A DNA stretch of 64,000 nucleotides, taken from assembly GCA_900491605.1 (NCBI GenBank), contig UESW01004760.1:575132-639131 (forward strand), in the 5' to 3' direction. Positions 1 to 9,609 of this stretch are shown one piece after another. The DNA comes from Calamus simplicifolius. Its lineage: Eukaryota; Streptophyta; Magnoliopsida; Arecales; Arecaceae. Below the pieces are notes generated by a model, which searched no databases, was not told the DNA's origin, and saw nothing but the letters and a program-made list of their open reading frames with translations. Made by a program: the position numbers and the translations under genes. Numbering within the stretch: position 1 is the first letter of the stretch; every line of letters begins with the position of its first letter.

Positions 1-1349
1 ATTACCATGCTCATCCAACTTGTTTCTAAATACCATTTAGTCCCAATAATTGGATGATCATGTGGTCTATTAACTAGCGTCCATACATTATTTCTTTCAA
101 ATTGATTTAATTCTTCATGCATAGCATTTATCCAATCTATGTCATCTTTAGCATCTTCAAAACATTTAGGTTCAATATGAGATACAAATGCTAAGTTATT
201 ATAAGTATCTTTAAATGAAGATCTAGTTTTAATACCATGCGAGATATCACCAATAATAAATTCCTTAAGATGATTGTGTACATACTCCAATCTTTTTCTA
301 TATCATGATTACCTTGTGGTTCTTCATGATTTACCTCTTATTGATTGGTTTGAATATTTGTGTCTTCTTTTTCCTCCAAAGTAATTTCTTTCACTTGATT
401 TTCAATTTCTCCTGCATCATCAATAGCCTTTCTCTCCCTTATTGGAAGATCATTAGTTTCATCAAAAGCGACATGAATTAATTTTTCTATTACTAAAGCA
501 TTTTTATTTAAAACTTGTAAGCTCTACTAAAAGAAGAGTAATCAAGAAAAATACCTTCATCAGATTTTGGATCAAACTTGTCAAGATTTAATTTTTCATT
601 ATTCAATATAAAACATCGACATCCGAAAACATGAAAATATACAATGTTGGTTTTTCGATCTTTGTAAAGCTCATAAGGGGTCTTTTTCAAAATAGTCTAA
701 TCAAGGATCGGTTTAAAATGTAGCATGAGGTGTTAATTGCTTCTGTCCAAAAGTACTTTGGGAGATTGCTCTCACACACATGGTACGGGCCATTTCTTCT
801 AAGGTTTGATTTTTCTTTCTACAACCCCATTTTGTTGAGGTGTCCTAGGTACAGAAAATTATGATTAATGCTATGCTCATTGCAAAAACTTTCAAAGAAA
901 TCATTTTCAAATTCTTTTCCATGATCACTCTGAATCGATAAAACCAAAACTCCCTTTTCATTTGTAATCTTTTTAAATAAGTTTTAAAATGCAGAAAATG
1001 CTTAATCTTTTCTAGCTAAAAATAAAACCCAAGTAAATCGAGAGAAATCATCGATAATTACAAAACCGTAACGCTTACCTCCTAGACTTGCAGTTCTAGT
1101 TGGTCCGAATAAATCCATATGCAATAATTCCAATGGTCTATTAGTTGAAATCATATTTTTAGATTTAAATGAAACTCTAGTTTATTTTCCTAGTTGACAT
1201 GCATCACAAATCTTATCTTTTTCAAAATTTAATTTTGGTAAACCTTTAACTAAATCCTTTCTAAATAGTTTTGAAAGAAGATCCATGTTAACATGTGCAA
1301 GTCTACGATGCCATAACCAACTTGATTCGGCAATTTTAGCATTCATATC
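1..1349 (-). pseudogene. Copia (Sirevirus-like) integrase fragment
   Basis: Minus-strand remnant of a Copia polyprotein. Reading from 1349 downward, a GAG-pre-integrase zinc-binding segment (WLWHRRLAHVN then CDACQLGK, about 1195-1320) is followed by an integrase core containing LLHMDLFGP, IQSDHGKEF and NGVVERKNQTLEEM, which supply the D-D-E triad. A C-terminal piece containing VFGCRCFILNN lies at about 600-650. Stops and frameshifts break it throughout, so it is dead. It is cut at 1349 by the LTR of Gypsy G1 and runs off the window on the left. A related Copia piece lies on plus at 59590-60420. Assignment to Copia is firm; assignment to the Sirevirus branch rests on similarity to that piece and to 12544-17104. 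Confidence 0.85.
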
Positions 1350-1584
1350 TGTTGCGGCCAAATCACGTATGATGAACGTCGGGTAGGCTAGGGACGCCGT
1401 ATGCGTAGAGAGGCCACCGTCTTCCTCCTGGAGCCTGCAAAAAGTCCCGGGCCGGTAGTTCCGGCGGGGACCCTCCGACGCCCAAGTTAGTGAGTCGTCG
1501 AACAGGGATATGTTTTTGTTCAATTATTCTAGTAGAAGTTTTCTCCGAGAGAGAGAGTCCCCTTCGCATGGAGCTCGGGTCCTC

Positions 1585-1592
1585 CCTTTATA
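1585..1592 (-). promoter_or_regulatory. TATA box in G1 3' LTR
   Basis: The minus strand reads TATAAAGG in the middle of the LTR, at the expected place for an LTR promoter. The related LTR at 11812-12543 lacks two bases at this point and so lacks the box. Confidence 0.5.
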
Positions 1593-1789
1593 CCTGTTGG
1601 GAATCCCGTATATCTTGGCCTGTTGGAACCGCCGAATCTGGAACGATAAGTGGTTGGACTGTTGCGGGATAGGGGCCGCTTATAGTGGTAACTGCTGATA
1701 AGGCTGAGACCTGCCCGTGATTTGGGTAAACAGGCTGTTCGGCAGTAGACCTTAAATCGCGGGGTTCATTGCCTAAAACATCCTTGTAT

Positions 1790-2075
1790 GACGGCCGACA
1801 CTGGGGGGCCGACACTGGAAGCCGACGCTGGAGGCTAGCTCTGAAGATCGACGCTAGCCGCTGGTGCCAACGCGTAGTGGGCCTTTGGTGCTGACGCTGG
1901 GGGCCGACGCTGGAAGCCGACGCTGGGGGCCAACGCTAGAGGCCGATGCTGGGACCGGTGCTAGAGGCCGACGCTGGGGGCCGACGCTAGAGGCCGACGC
2001 TGGAAGCCGACGCTGGGGGGCCGACGCTAGAGGCCGACGCTGGGGCCGGTGCTAGAGGCCGACGCTGGTGGCCTT
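1790..2075. repeat. GCCGACGCTGG array within the LTR
   Basis: Short GC-rich units, GCCGACGCTGG with GGG or AAG linkers and variants such as GCCGATGCTGG, are repeated many times. Equivalent arrays occur in the other LTR (about 12246-12460), and the motif recurs in the internal minisatellite at 5230-6112. Confidence 0.85.
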
Positions 2076-2153
2076 GGGTTTCGTTGTCACATCATTGTTT
2101 TCAAAAGTCGTGCGGAAGATAATACTACCCCAGGGAAACCGCCAGCCGTATCA

Positions 2154-2174
2154 GATGCCCCCCTACCCCTGAGA
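2154..2174 (-). other. G1 polypurine tract
   Basis: Immediately inside the 3' LTR the minus strand reads a G-rich purine run (GGGGTAGGGGGGCATC), the site expected to prime plus-strand DNA synthesis in an LTR retrotransposon. Confidence 0.75.
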
Positions 2175-3430
2175 TTGGTGAGCGTTTACTTACCTGCGAA
2201 AGGGGGTGTGAATACCTTCTAGGGGGCCGGTTTCCACGTTATCATCTTGCTTTTGTTGGGATTAGGGAGGATTTCCCTCGAGCAGTGCTACGAAAAGGCG
2301 GACGGCATCATTGCGGTAAGGTTAGCACCCCCTTTTACATTGGTGGTCTTTTCGATCTTATCGTATCGGTGGGTCATCGAAACGCCTTCCAACTGAAGAC
2401 GGACGCGTGGTTGAATCGGACGGTTAGAGGGTGTTCCGAGATGGTGTAATGATGGTGAATTGCCCTTATCTTCCTGTCTTCCCTCTTTCTTCCGCCATTG
2501 CCCCCTTTTGAGTCCGCCTGCGTTTCCGTCTTCTGTTCATTCTCCCGTGCTCTGTCCTTGCTCGCATTTTTCTTCTCAGGTCAGTTCCCATGGCTTCTTC
2601 TCCTTCTTGCTCTATTTTCGGTTCTTGGGGGGGTTCCCACCATTCTTCCCAGTCTGAGTCCCAGTCCATCCAATGGTCCACCTCATCTTCTGATCATTCA
2701 CCAGAGCCACGACCAGCCGATCGTCCCTCCATCGGGATTCATCCGTCCGGCGGACAAACTTCCGTTAAAACCCGTCCGACGGTTGCCGGCCCTTCTAGGG
2801 TTACCAAGGAGTCCCCCGAAGGGACTGCGTCGACCATGTCTGCCCAGGACATCGCAAACTTAAGGGTCAGGTACGGCTTCCCTCCGGACCTTCACCTGTT
2901 CGTCCCCACCTACAACGATAGGGCAACCTCCTCCCGTTCCGGGAGGGTCGCCCTGTACGGGGCCTTTTTTAAGGCCGGGCTTAGGTTACCGATTCACCCC
3001 TTTATCCTTAATCTTCTGGATAGGTATTCCTTGACCCCGTCTCAACTAGTTCCCAATTCCTTCCGAACTATAGTTGGTTTTTTGGTACTCTGCCATCTGC
3101 AGGGTATAGAGGCTAGCATTTCCTTGTTCCGCAGCTTCTATACCTTGCACAAACAGTCGGGGTGGTGGTCTTTCACTCCTAGATCCAATAGGATTCTTAG
3201 GTTGTGCCTTCCTTCCTCCGTTAAGGGATGGAAGGACAAGTTCTTTTTCGCGGACGTCAGCGGGGTTCGTGGAAGCTGGGGGGTACCCAATATCGATGCC
3301 AACAGGGACGCCTCCATCCTTCCACGAGACCGGATGGCATTTGGGCAGCTCCTGACTGCCGATATTCCTAAGTGTAATAAGCTGATAGTCGAAGAGAACC
3401 TTCAACGTGCCGGCTTAATTCCCTCGAGGG

Positions 3431-3514
3431 GTGAGCATTAGTCCACTTGCCTCCCTTCTCTGTTCTTCTCCCTTCTCTTTTTTTTTTTTTTTTAACTATC
3501 CCTTGCTTGCATAG
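3431..3514 (+). other. Intron 1 of G1 antisense gene
   Basis: Begins GTGAGC and ends in a long T tract followed by GCATAG. Removing it leaves one G before the junction and GG after, completing a Gly codon and keeping the downstream ATG frame. The agreement in phase makes splicing likely. Confidence 0.65.
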
Positions 3515-4277
3515 GGATGGCGCCGTCATTGCACAAGCAGGTGGCCGCCAAGAAGAGGAAGGCCACGGGGACTGTATCCCCTGCTGAAGGGAGGGCTGCC
3601 ATTAAGGTTCCTAGGAGGGCCGACGCCGGGAGGGTTAGTGGCAGAGAGACCGGCGCTGGGATGGCCGACACTGGAGGAACTATGGTCGTGAAGCCCCTAC
3701 GCGCCAAAGTCCCAAAGAAGGGCGGCCCCAAAAGGGCCGTCACTAAAGGAGTCGACGCCCAGGAAGCCAAAGCAGTGGGGCCCGTGTGCATAGGCGAGGC
3801 AATCCGACCCCAAGCCGAAGAACCCGTCATGGAAGACGCGGCAAAGGCCAAGGCCGGCAAGGAGGTGGAGCAAAGCCCGCCGGAAGAAGAATCTCAGCCC
3901 CGACTCCTCCAATTATTTTACTCGATTTATCTCCTGAGGGGAAGACACCGTCTCCCGCGCCTAAGGAGGCGGGTAAAGCTCCGGCGACAATAGCGGCGAC
4001 TCCAGCCACTGCCTTGCCCCCTACGGGGGCGACAGCTGAAGAGCCTCTACCGGCTAAAGAGCCAGAGACGGCAGGTTCTGAGGCAGAATCAGCCTTCATG
4101 GGCCCGACGCCCAGGGAAGGGAGGACTATCGATCCTTCCTTCCAGTCACTGCTGGCGAACCATAGCCGCTGGGCTATGCGGGTTATAGAGGAGGCTTCAG
4201 TGGAGGAGATGCAAGAATATCTCCGAAGTCGAAAGTGTGCTACCTTCTTTCGTGAAGCTTCGGTGGCGCACCTCTGG

Positions 4278-4350
4278 GTGAGTTTTTGTGCCACTATTGT
4301 CCTTTTCTTTTCCCTTTTTCTGGATATTATATAATATATTTTTTTTTTAG
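4278..4350 (+). other. Intron 2 of G1 antisense gene
   Basis: Begins GTGAGT and ends in an uninterrupted T run followed by AG. Both flanks are in phase 0 (Trp before, Ala after), so the coiled-coil exon follows directly. Confidence 0.65.
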
Positions 4351-5229
4351 GCCTTGAACTCCCTTGTCGCCCTCAAAGATCTCTGGACTTTGAGCGACAC
4401 CGCCCTTGAGCAAGCGCGGGAGGAGATGGTCTCCCTTCAAGTGAAAGCTGAAAAGGCGGCGATGGCCCTAGAGGACACCCGGGCCACCCTGACGGGCGAG
4501 GTAGAGGCTATTCGGCTTAGAGCCGAAAAAGCTGAATACGCGCTGGAAGTTGCCCAGCGCCGTGCTGCCAACGAGCTGGACAACGCTCAGGTGGCGGAAG
4601 AGAAGCAAAAAGCGGCCGAGGAGAAGCTGACGGTGGCCGAGGAGAAACTATGGCAGCAGAGCAGGAGGTATGCGTTCTAAAGACTCAGATGAGCTCTGCC
4701 TTTGCCGAGACCAATGCGGCTAAGGAAGCCACCCGCCAACATATACTTAAAATCGCGGATCTGGAGGTGGTAGTGGCGGAGGCCCAGAGAAGAGCCACCG
4801 AGGCGGAAGAGAAGGGGGTCAATGCCGTAGAGGATTATAAGAAATCCGCAGCCTTCGATGACGAGGTAGCTGAGTCAGCGGCGTTAGCTTATGACGCCGG
4901 CTTCCAAGATTGCAAAAAGAAAATACAGGAGCTTTACGACTTGGAAGATATCGAGGAGCTGCAGCCTGACGATGTCCCTGAAGATGACACCCCGCCTTCG
5001 GATGCCCATTAACTGCTTTTTGTTTTTCTTCCTGTTGGCAATTTTGTAAACTTCATCATCAACGAATATGTTTAATTTCTTGAGCTTCATTTGTTCGAGC
5101 CGCTGTGAACTGCCGGTTGATAGGAATATGTATAGTAGGTTATGCTAGATAGGACCGTGGGCCATGATGCCGTCCTAAGCATCGGCAAGGTCGATATTCG
5201 GTGGTCCTTGGTACCAACACAGTTGGTCT

Positions 5230-6112
5230 CTACGGCTGACGCTAAGCGCCGGTCTTTTGCGCCGACGCACAGTTGGGTCTTTGTTGCCGACGCTAGGCGC
5301 CAACGCAGAGTTGGTCTTTAGTTGCCAGAGCGGATCCGGTCTTCTGTTGCCGGCGCTGGGCGCCGGTCTTAGGTGCCAACGTGGAGTTGGTCTTTAGTTG
5401 CCGGAGCGGATCCGGTCTTCTGTTGCCGGCGCTGGGCGCCGGTCTTAGGTGCCAACGTGGAGTTGGTCTTTAGTTGCCGGAGCGGATCCGGTCTTCTGTT
5501 GCCGGCGCTGGGCGCTGGTCTTAGGTGCCAACGTGGAGTTGGTCTTTAGTTGCCGGAGCGGATCCGGTCTTCTGTTGCCGGCGCTGGGCGCCGGTCTTAG
5601 GTGCCAACGTGGAGTTGGTCTTTAGTTGCCGGAACGGATCCGGTCTTCTGTTGCCGACGCTGGGCGCCGGTCTTAAGTGCCAACGCGGAGTTGGTCTTTA
5701 GTTGCCGGAACGGATCCGGTCTTCTGTTGCCGACGCTGGGCGCCGGTCTTAAGTGCCAACGCGGAGTTGGTCTTTAGTTGCCGGAGCGGATCCGGTCTTT
5801 TGATGCCGACGTTGGGCGCGGGTCTTGGAGTGCCGGAGCGGATCCGGTCTTTTGATGCCGACACTGGGCGCCGGTCTTGGAGTGCCGGAACGGATCCGGT
5901 CTTTGATGCCGACGCTGGGCGCCGGTCTTGGAGTGCCGGAGCGGATCCGGTCTTTTGATGCCGACGCTGGGCGCCGGTCTTGGAGTGCCGGAGCGGATCC
6001 GGTCTTTGATGCCGACGCTGGGCGCCGGTCTTGAGTGCCGGAGCGGATCCGGTCTTTTGATGCCGACGCTGGGCGCCGGTCTTGGAGTGCCGGAGCGGAT
6101 CCGGTCTTTAGC
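5230..6112. repeat. GC-rich minisatellite, 76-bp then about 51-bp units
   Basis: Marker GGAGCGGATCCGG (or GGAACGG...) recurs at 5404, 5480, 5556, 5632, 5708 and 5784 with an exact 76-bp spacing, then at 5836, 5888, 5939, 5991, 6041 and 6093 with 50-52-bp spacing. The short unit is the long one minus the segment carrying GTGCCAACGTGGAGTTGG. Each unit contains GGATCC and GGCGCC palindromes and the GCCGACGCTGG motif also found in the LTRs. The array sits between the antisense gene and the end of integrase. Degenerate units precede it from about 5230. Confidence 0.95.
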
Positions 6113-6189
6113 TAAACATACTCATTAGAAAATAAGAACATATCTATTATTCATGCATTAGGCAGATTCAAGTTAATAACGATAGAATT

Positions 6190-8013
6190 CTATTGATAGT
6201 ACCGTCTTAAATTGTCAGCATTCCAAGTTCGAGGGAGCAGCTTCCCGTCCAGCTCTTCAACTTTATATGCTCCATGGTGGAGTACCTCTTTGACACGGTA
6301 TGGTCCTTCCCATTTTGGTGCCAGCTTGCCCCCTTCCGTTGGCTTCGATACTTCAGCTCTTCGTAGGACCAGGTCTCCTGGCCGGAATGTCTTGGGCCGC
6401 ACTCGAGAGTTGTAGTGTTTGGCCACTCGCTGACGGAATGCTGCCATCCGAAGATGCGCCTGATCCCGCAATTCTTCCACCAAATCCAGATCAGCCCTTA
6501 GCTGGTTGGAGTTGCTTTCTTCGTGGTATAATTCCGTCCGGGGACTAGGAGCCCCTATTTCTACGGGGATGACCGCCTCGGTCCCAAAGACCAGGCTGAA
6601 GGGAGTTTCCCCTGTGGGTGCTCGCGGCGTAGTATGGTAGGCCCACAACACACTGGAAAGTTCTTCCACCCAGCGCCCTTTACAGCTATCTAGCCGAGCC
6701 CGGAGCCCTTGTAGGATGATGGGATTGGTCACCTCAGCTGCGCCGTTGGTTTGGGGATGCCCTACGGAGGTGAATCGGTGATGGATTCCTAGGCCCTCGC
6801 AGAATTCTCGGAAGGCCGTGTTATCAAACTGTCGGCCGTTGTCTGTAACCAGGGTGTGTGGTAACCCAAACCGACACACCACAGATTTCCAGAAGAAAGA
6901 CTTCACTTTGGCTTCCGTGATCTTAGCAAGAGCTTCCGCCTCGATCCACTTAGTGAAATGATCGACGGCTACAACTAGGAACTTACGTTGTCCAGAGGCC
7001 GGGGGAAAAGGTCCTAGGATGTCCATGCCCCATTGTGCGAAGGGCCACGGTGCAGCCAGAGGGGTTAGCTGGGACGCAGGTTGATGTTGGACGTTGGCGT
7101 GACGCTGGCAGCTGTCACACTTTTTAACGAGTTCAGACGCGTCTTCTTTCATCGTCAACCAATAATACCCTTGACGTAGAGCTTTATATGCAAGAGCCCT
7201 GCCCCCCAGATGGCTTCCGCATATCCCCTCGTGTATCTCTCGCAAAATATAATTGGCATCGGTAGGGCCGACGCACCTGAGGATAGGGTACGAGAATGAC
7301 CTTCGGTAGAGCCTTCCTTCCATAAGGAAGAACTTCGGGGCCCGTCTCTTAAGCTTCCTGGCTTCGGCAGGGTCTTCGGGGAGGATACCTTCAGTAAAGT
7401 ATTGAACATAGGCGTCCATCCAGGAAGACTCCTGCTCCACTGGTAAAGTTTCTATTGGTGCATCAATGCTTGGGGCTTCTAAGTGCTCCACGTAAGCTTT
7501 TCCCAACATCCCATCAGCTGAGGCAGCGAGGTGGGATAGGGCATCGGCTCTAGCGTTCTCTTGTCGAGGAATGTAGCTGACGCTGAAGTGAGTGAATGGA
7601 GAAGTCATTGAGAACACCGCATCCAAGTAACGGGCCATGATAGGATCCTTTGCCTCGTACTCCTTGGTGATCTGGCCAGCAACCAATTGGGAGTCGGTAA
7701 AAGCTCTAAGGCGTTTCACCCCAAGTTCCCGAGCCAGTCTTACTCCGGATAACAAAGCCTCATATTCCGCCTGGTTATTAGTGGCTGGGAAGAGGAAGCG
7801 AAGTGCACACTTAGTAACCACCCCATCCGGGTTAGCCAAGATGAGGCCTGCTCCACTCCCTTGAGAGTTCGATGCCCCATCTACGTGAAGGACCCACTCA
7901 TCGTCACGGCTTCCAAGGGTTGAGTGTCCGTCGGAAGTTCTTTGGATAACTCGGTTCCCCAAGTACATTCGACCAAGAAATCTGCCAAGACTTGAGACTT
8001 CATGGCCGAACAA
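6190..8013 (-). CDS. G1 pol C-terminal part: second RNase H and integrase (open frame)
   Basis: A 607-codon open frame. An RNase H domain has catalytic Asp in LHVDGAS (residue 45), Glu in QAEYEAL (83) and Asp in FTDSQL (107). It resembles the extra RNase H of Tat-lineage elements. The integrase zinc finger has His261, His268, Cys299 and Cys302. The integrase core has Asp331 in WGMDILGPF, Asp391 in VTDNGRQF and Glu427 in NGAAEVTN, the usual D,D(35)E spacing. The C-terminal region ends at RRYYQ. All key residues are present, unlike the same domains of G2. The native protein would be part of a longer polyprotein; the first Met here is not its true start, because upstream RT is frameshifted. Confidence 0.85.
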   Translation of the reverse strand: MFGHEVSSLGRFLGRMYLGNRVIQRTSDGHSTLGSRDDEWVLHVDGASNSQGSGAGLILANPDGVVTKCALRFLFPATNNQAEYEALLSGVRLARELGVKRLRAFTDSQLVAGQITKEYEAKDPIMARYLDAVFSMTSPFTHFSVSYIPRQENARADALSHLAASADGMLGKAYVEHLEAPSIDAPIETLPVEQESSWMDAYVQYFTEGILPEDPAEARKLKRRAPKFFLMEGRLYRRSFSYPILRCVGPTDANYILREIHEGICGSHLGGRALAYKALRQGYYWLTMKEDASELVKKCDSCQRHANVQHQPASQLTPLAAPWPFAQWGMDILGPFPPASGQRKFLVVAVDHFTKWIEAEALAKITEAKVKSFFWKSVVCRFGLPHTLVTDNGRQFDNTAFREFCEGLGIHHRFTSVGHPQTNGAAEVTNPIILQGLRARLDSCKGRWVEELSSVLWAYHTTPRAPTGETPFSLVFGTEAVIPVEIGAPSPRTELYHEESNSNQLRADLDLVEELRDQAHLRMAAFRQRVAKHYNSRVRPKTFRPGDLVLRRAEVSKPTEGGKLAPKWEGPYRVKEVLHHGAYKVEELDGKLLPRTWNADNLRRYYQ

Positions 8014-9595
8014 GGGCGGAAAGATAAATCAAACTCCCCCAGCTTGAGGGCCCACCTGGCCAGCCGGCCAGAAGTATCCGGACGAGCTAGAATTGTCTTT
8101 AGAGGCTGGTCAGTAATTACTACGATCGGGTGGGCTTGGAAGTATGGCCGCAGACGCTGGGCTGACACGATTAACGCAAAGATGATTTTTTTCATGTTTG
8201 AGTATCGAGTCTCGGCATCATGAAGCACCTTACTTGTATAGTATACTGGCCTTTGTGTGCCATCAGTGTCCACACGGGCTAGCACAGAGCTAACAGCCTC
8301 AGGAGAGGCTGCTAGGTACAGAAGGAGCTCCTCTCCGCCTGTCGGCTTGGCTAGCAGTGGCGGGGTGGATAGGAATGTCTTTAACCCTTCGAATGCCTCC
8401 TGGCATTCTTTGGTCCACTCGAACTTATTGATTCTGTGAAGCGCCTTGAAGAAAGACAAACACCTTTCCGCGGACTTGGATAGGAAGCGGCTTAAGGCGG
8501 CTATTCTTCCTGTCAGTCGTTGTACCTCCTTGTTGGCGGGAGGCCTCATGTCCAAGATGGCTTGGACTTTGTCCGGGTTAGCTTCAATTCCTCTCCGGGT
8601 CACCATGAAACCCAAAACTTCCCAGCTGTTACTCCGAATGCACATTTGCGAGGGTTCAGCTTCATCTGATATCGACGAAGATTGTCAAAAGTTTCTGCCA
8701 GATCCGTGATGTGGTCAAGGGCACGAACGCTTTTCGTCAGCATGTCGTCCACATACACTTTCATATTACGCCCTATCTGCCCTTCAAAGACTTTGTTCAT
8801 CAGCCTCTGGTAAGTAGCCCCCGCGTTCTTTAACCCGAAAGGCATCACCTTGTAGCAATATAGCCCCTTTTCGGTTATGAAGGAAGTAGCTTCTTCATCC
8901 TCCGGATTCATCCGATCTGGTTGTATCCGGAGAAAGCGTCCATGAAGCTGAGGACCTCATGGCCGGATGTAGCATCCACTAATTGATCGATTCGAGGTAG
9001 TGGAAAGCTATCTTTGGGGCACGCCTTGTTGAGGTCGGTGAAATCTATACACATTCTCCAGCTCCTGTTGGCCTTGCGGACTAACACCACATTAGCTAGC
9101 CATCAGGGTAGTGGACTTCCCGAATGTGGCCCGCAACCATAAGCTTGCGGATCTCCTCGTCGATAGCTTTCTGTCTGTCTGGAGCGAAGTTTCTCTTCTT
9201 CTGTCGGATTGGCCGACACTCTGGCTTGAGGTTAAGCCGATGGGTAATTACTTCTTCGGGACGCCTGGCATGTCGGAAGAAGACCATGCGAAGACGTCAG
9301 CGTTGGACCGCAGGAATGCGAGGAGTTGACGACGTGCCTCTTCCGGGAGTGATGCCCCCATCTGAACAGTCCTTGCCGGGTTATCGTCCAAGGGGAGGGT
9401 TAGAAGGTGCTCTGCCGGCTCTCCCCTTCTTCCCAACTCCCTAGGATCGAGCGACTCAGAGGCTGTCGCTGACTCTGCACTCAGCGGACTGGGCGACAGA
9501 TGATAACAGGGCGGCAGTGGGCTTTGCTCCCCCTTCATTTCTCCGATCCCTTCGTTGGTAGGGAACCTTACTAACAACCTCTTGGTGGAGATCAC
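7948..9595 (-). pseudogene. G1 pol: reverse transcriptase and first RNase H, frameshifted
   Basis: Ty3/Gypsy reverse transcriptase in several frames. FMDAFSGYNQI (near 8920-8960), VMPFGLKNAGATYQ (near 8800-8850) and the catalytic YVDDML (near 8740) are all readable. The first RNase H follows with PVYYTSKVLHDAE and VITDQPLKTIL. A one-base loss after FSGYNQI, a stop after the LVAGHIREVHYPDG stretch, and shifts near 8640 and 7950 show it no longer makes a continuous polyprotein. Confidence 0.85.
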
Positions 9596-9609
9596 GGCAT
9601 CCAGCAGGT

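Larger units (their letters stand above)
1350..2153 (-). repeat. G1 3' LTR (804 bp)
   Basis: On plus it starts TGTTGCGGCC and ends CGTATCA, giving the expected TG...CA ends. The same sequence recurs at 11812-12543. The polypurine tract abuts it at 2154, which marks it as the 3' LTR of a minus-coded element. The right part (about 1790-2075) is an array of GCCGACGCTGG-type units that also appear inside the element. A TATA-like box on minus lies at 1585-1592. Confidence 0.9.
2590..5012 (+). pseudogene. Antisense spliced gene of G1, PF04195-like domain plus coiled coil
   Basis: Plus-strand gene lying between integrase and the 3' LTR, opposite to gag-pol. Exon 1 (2590-3430, ATG in context CCCATGG) carries the conserved core of the putative gypsy-type transposon domain (PF04195), with motifs such as LRLPIHPFILNLL and VGFLVLCHLQGI. 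A 5' splice site GTGAGC at 3431 and a pyrimidine tract ending in ATAG at 3514 join exon 2 in frame. Exon 2 (3515-4277) is basic, then Pro/Ala/Glu rich. A second intron (GTGAGT at 4278, TTTTTTTTAG at 4350) leads in frame to exon 3 (4351-5012), an Ala/Glu-rich coiled coil ending in an acidic tail. Frameshifts near 3850-3900 and 4650-4680 break it. Its function is unknown; antisense ORFs are reported in Tat elements such as Grande and Retand. Confidence 0.75.

Noticed and set aside
1790..2075. Possible CRISPR array because of regular short repeats
   Set aside because: Units are adjacent and degenerate with no unique spacers, and the genome is a plant.
5673..6128. Repetitive ORFs across the G1 minisatellite
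   Set aside because: Shadow of the 51/76-bp tandem array; no promoter or domain.
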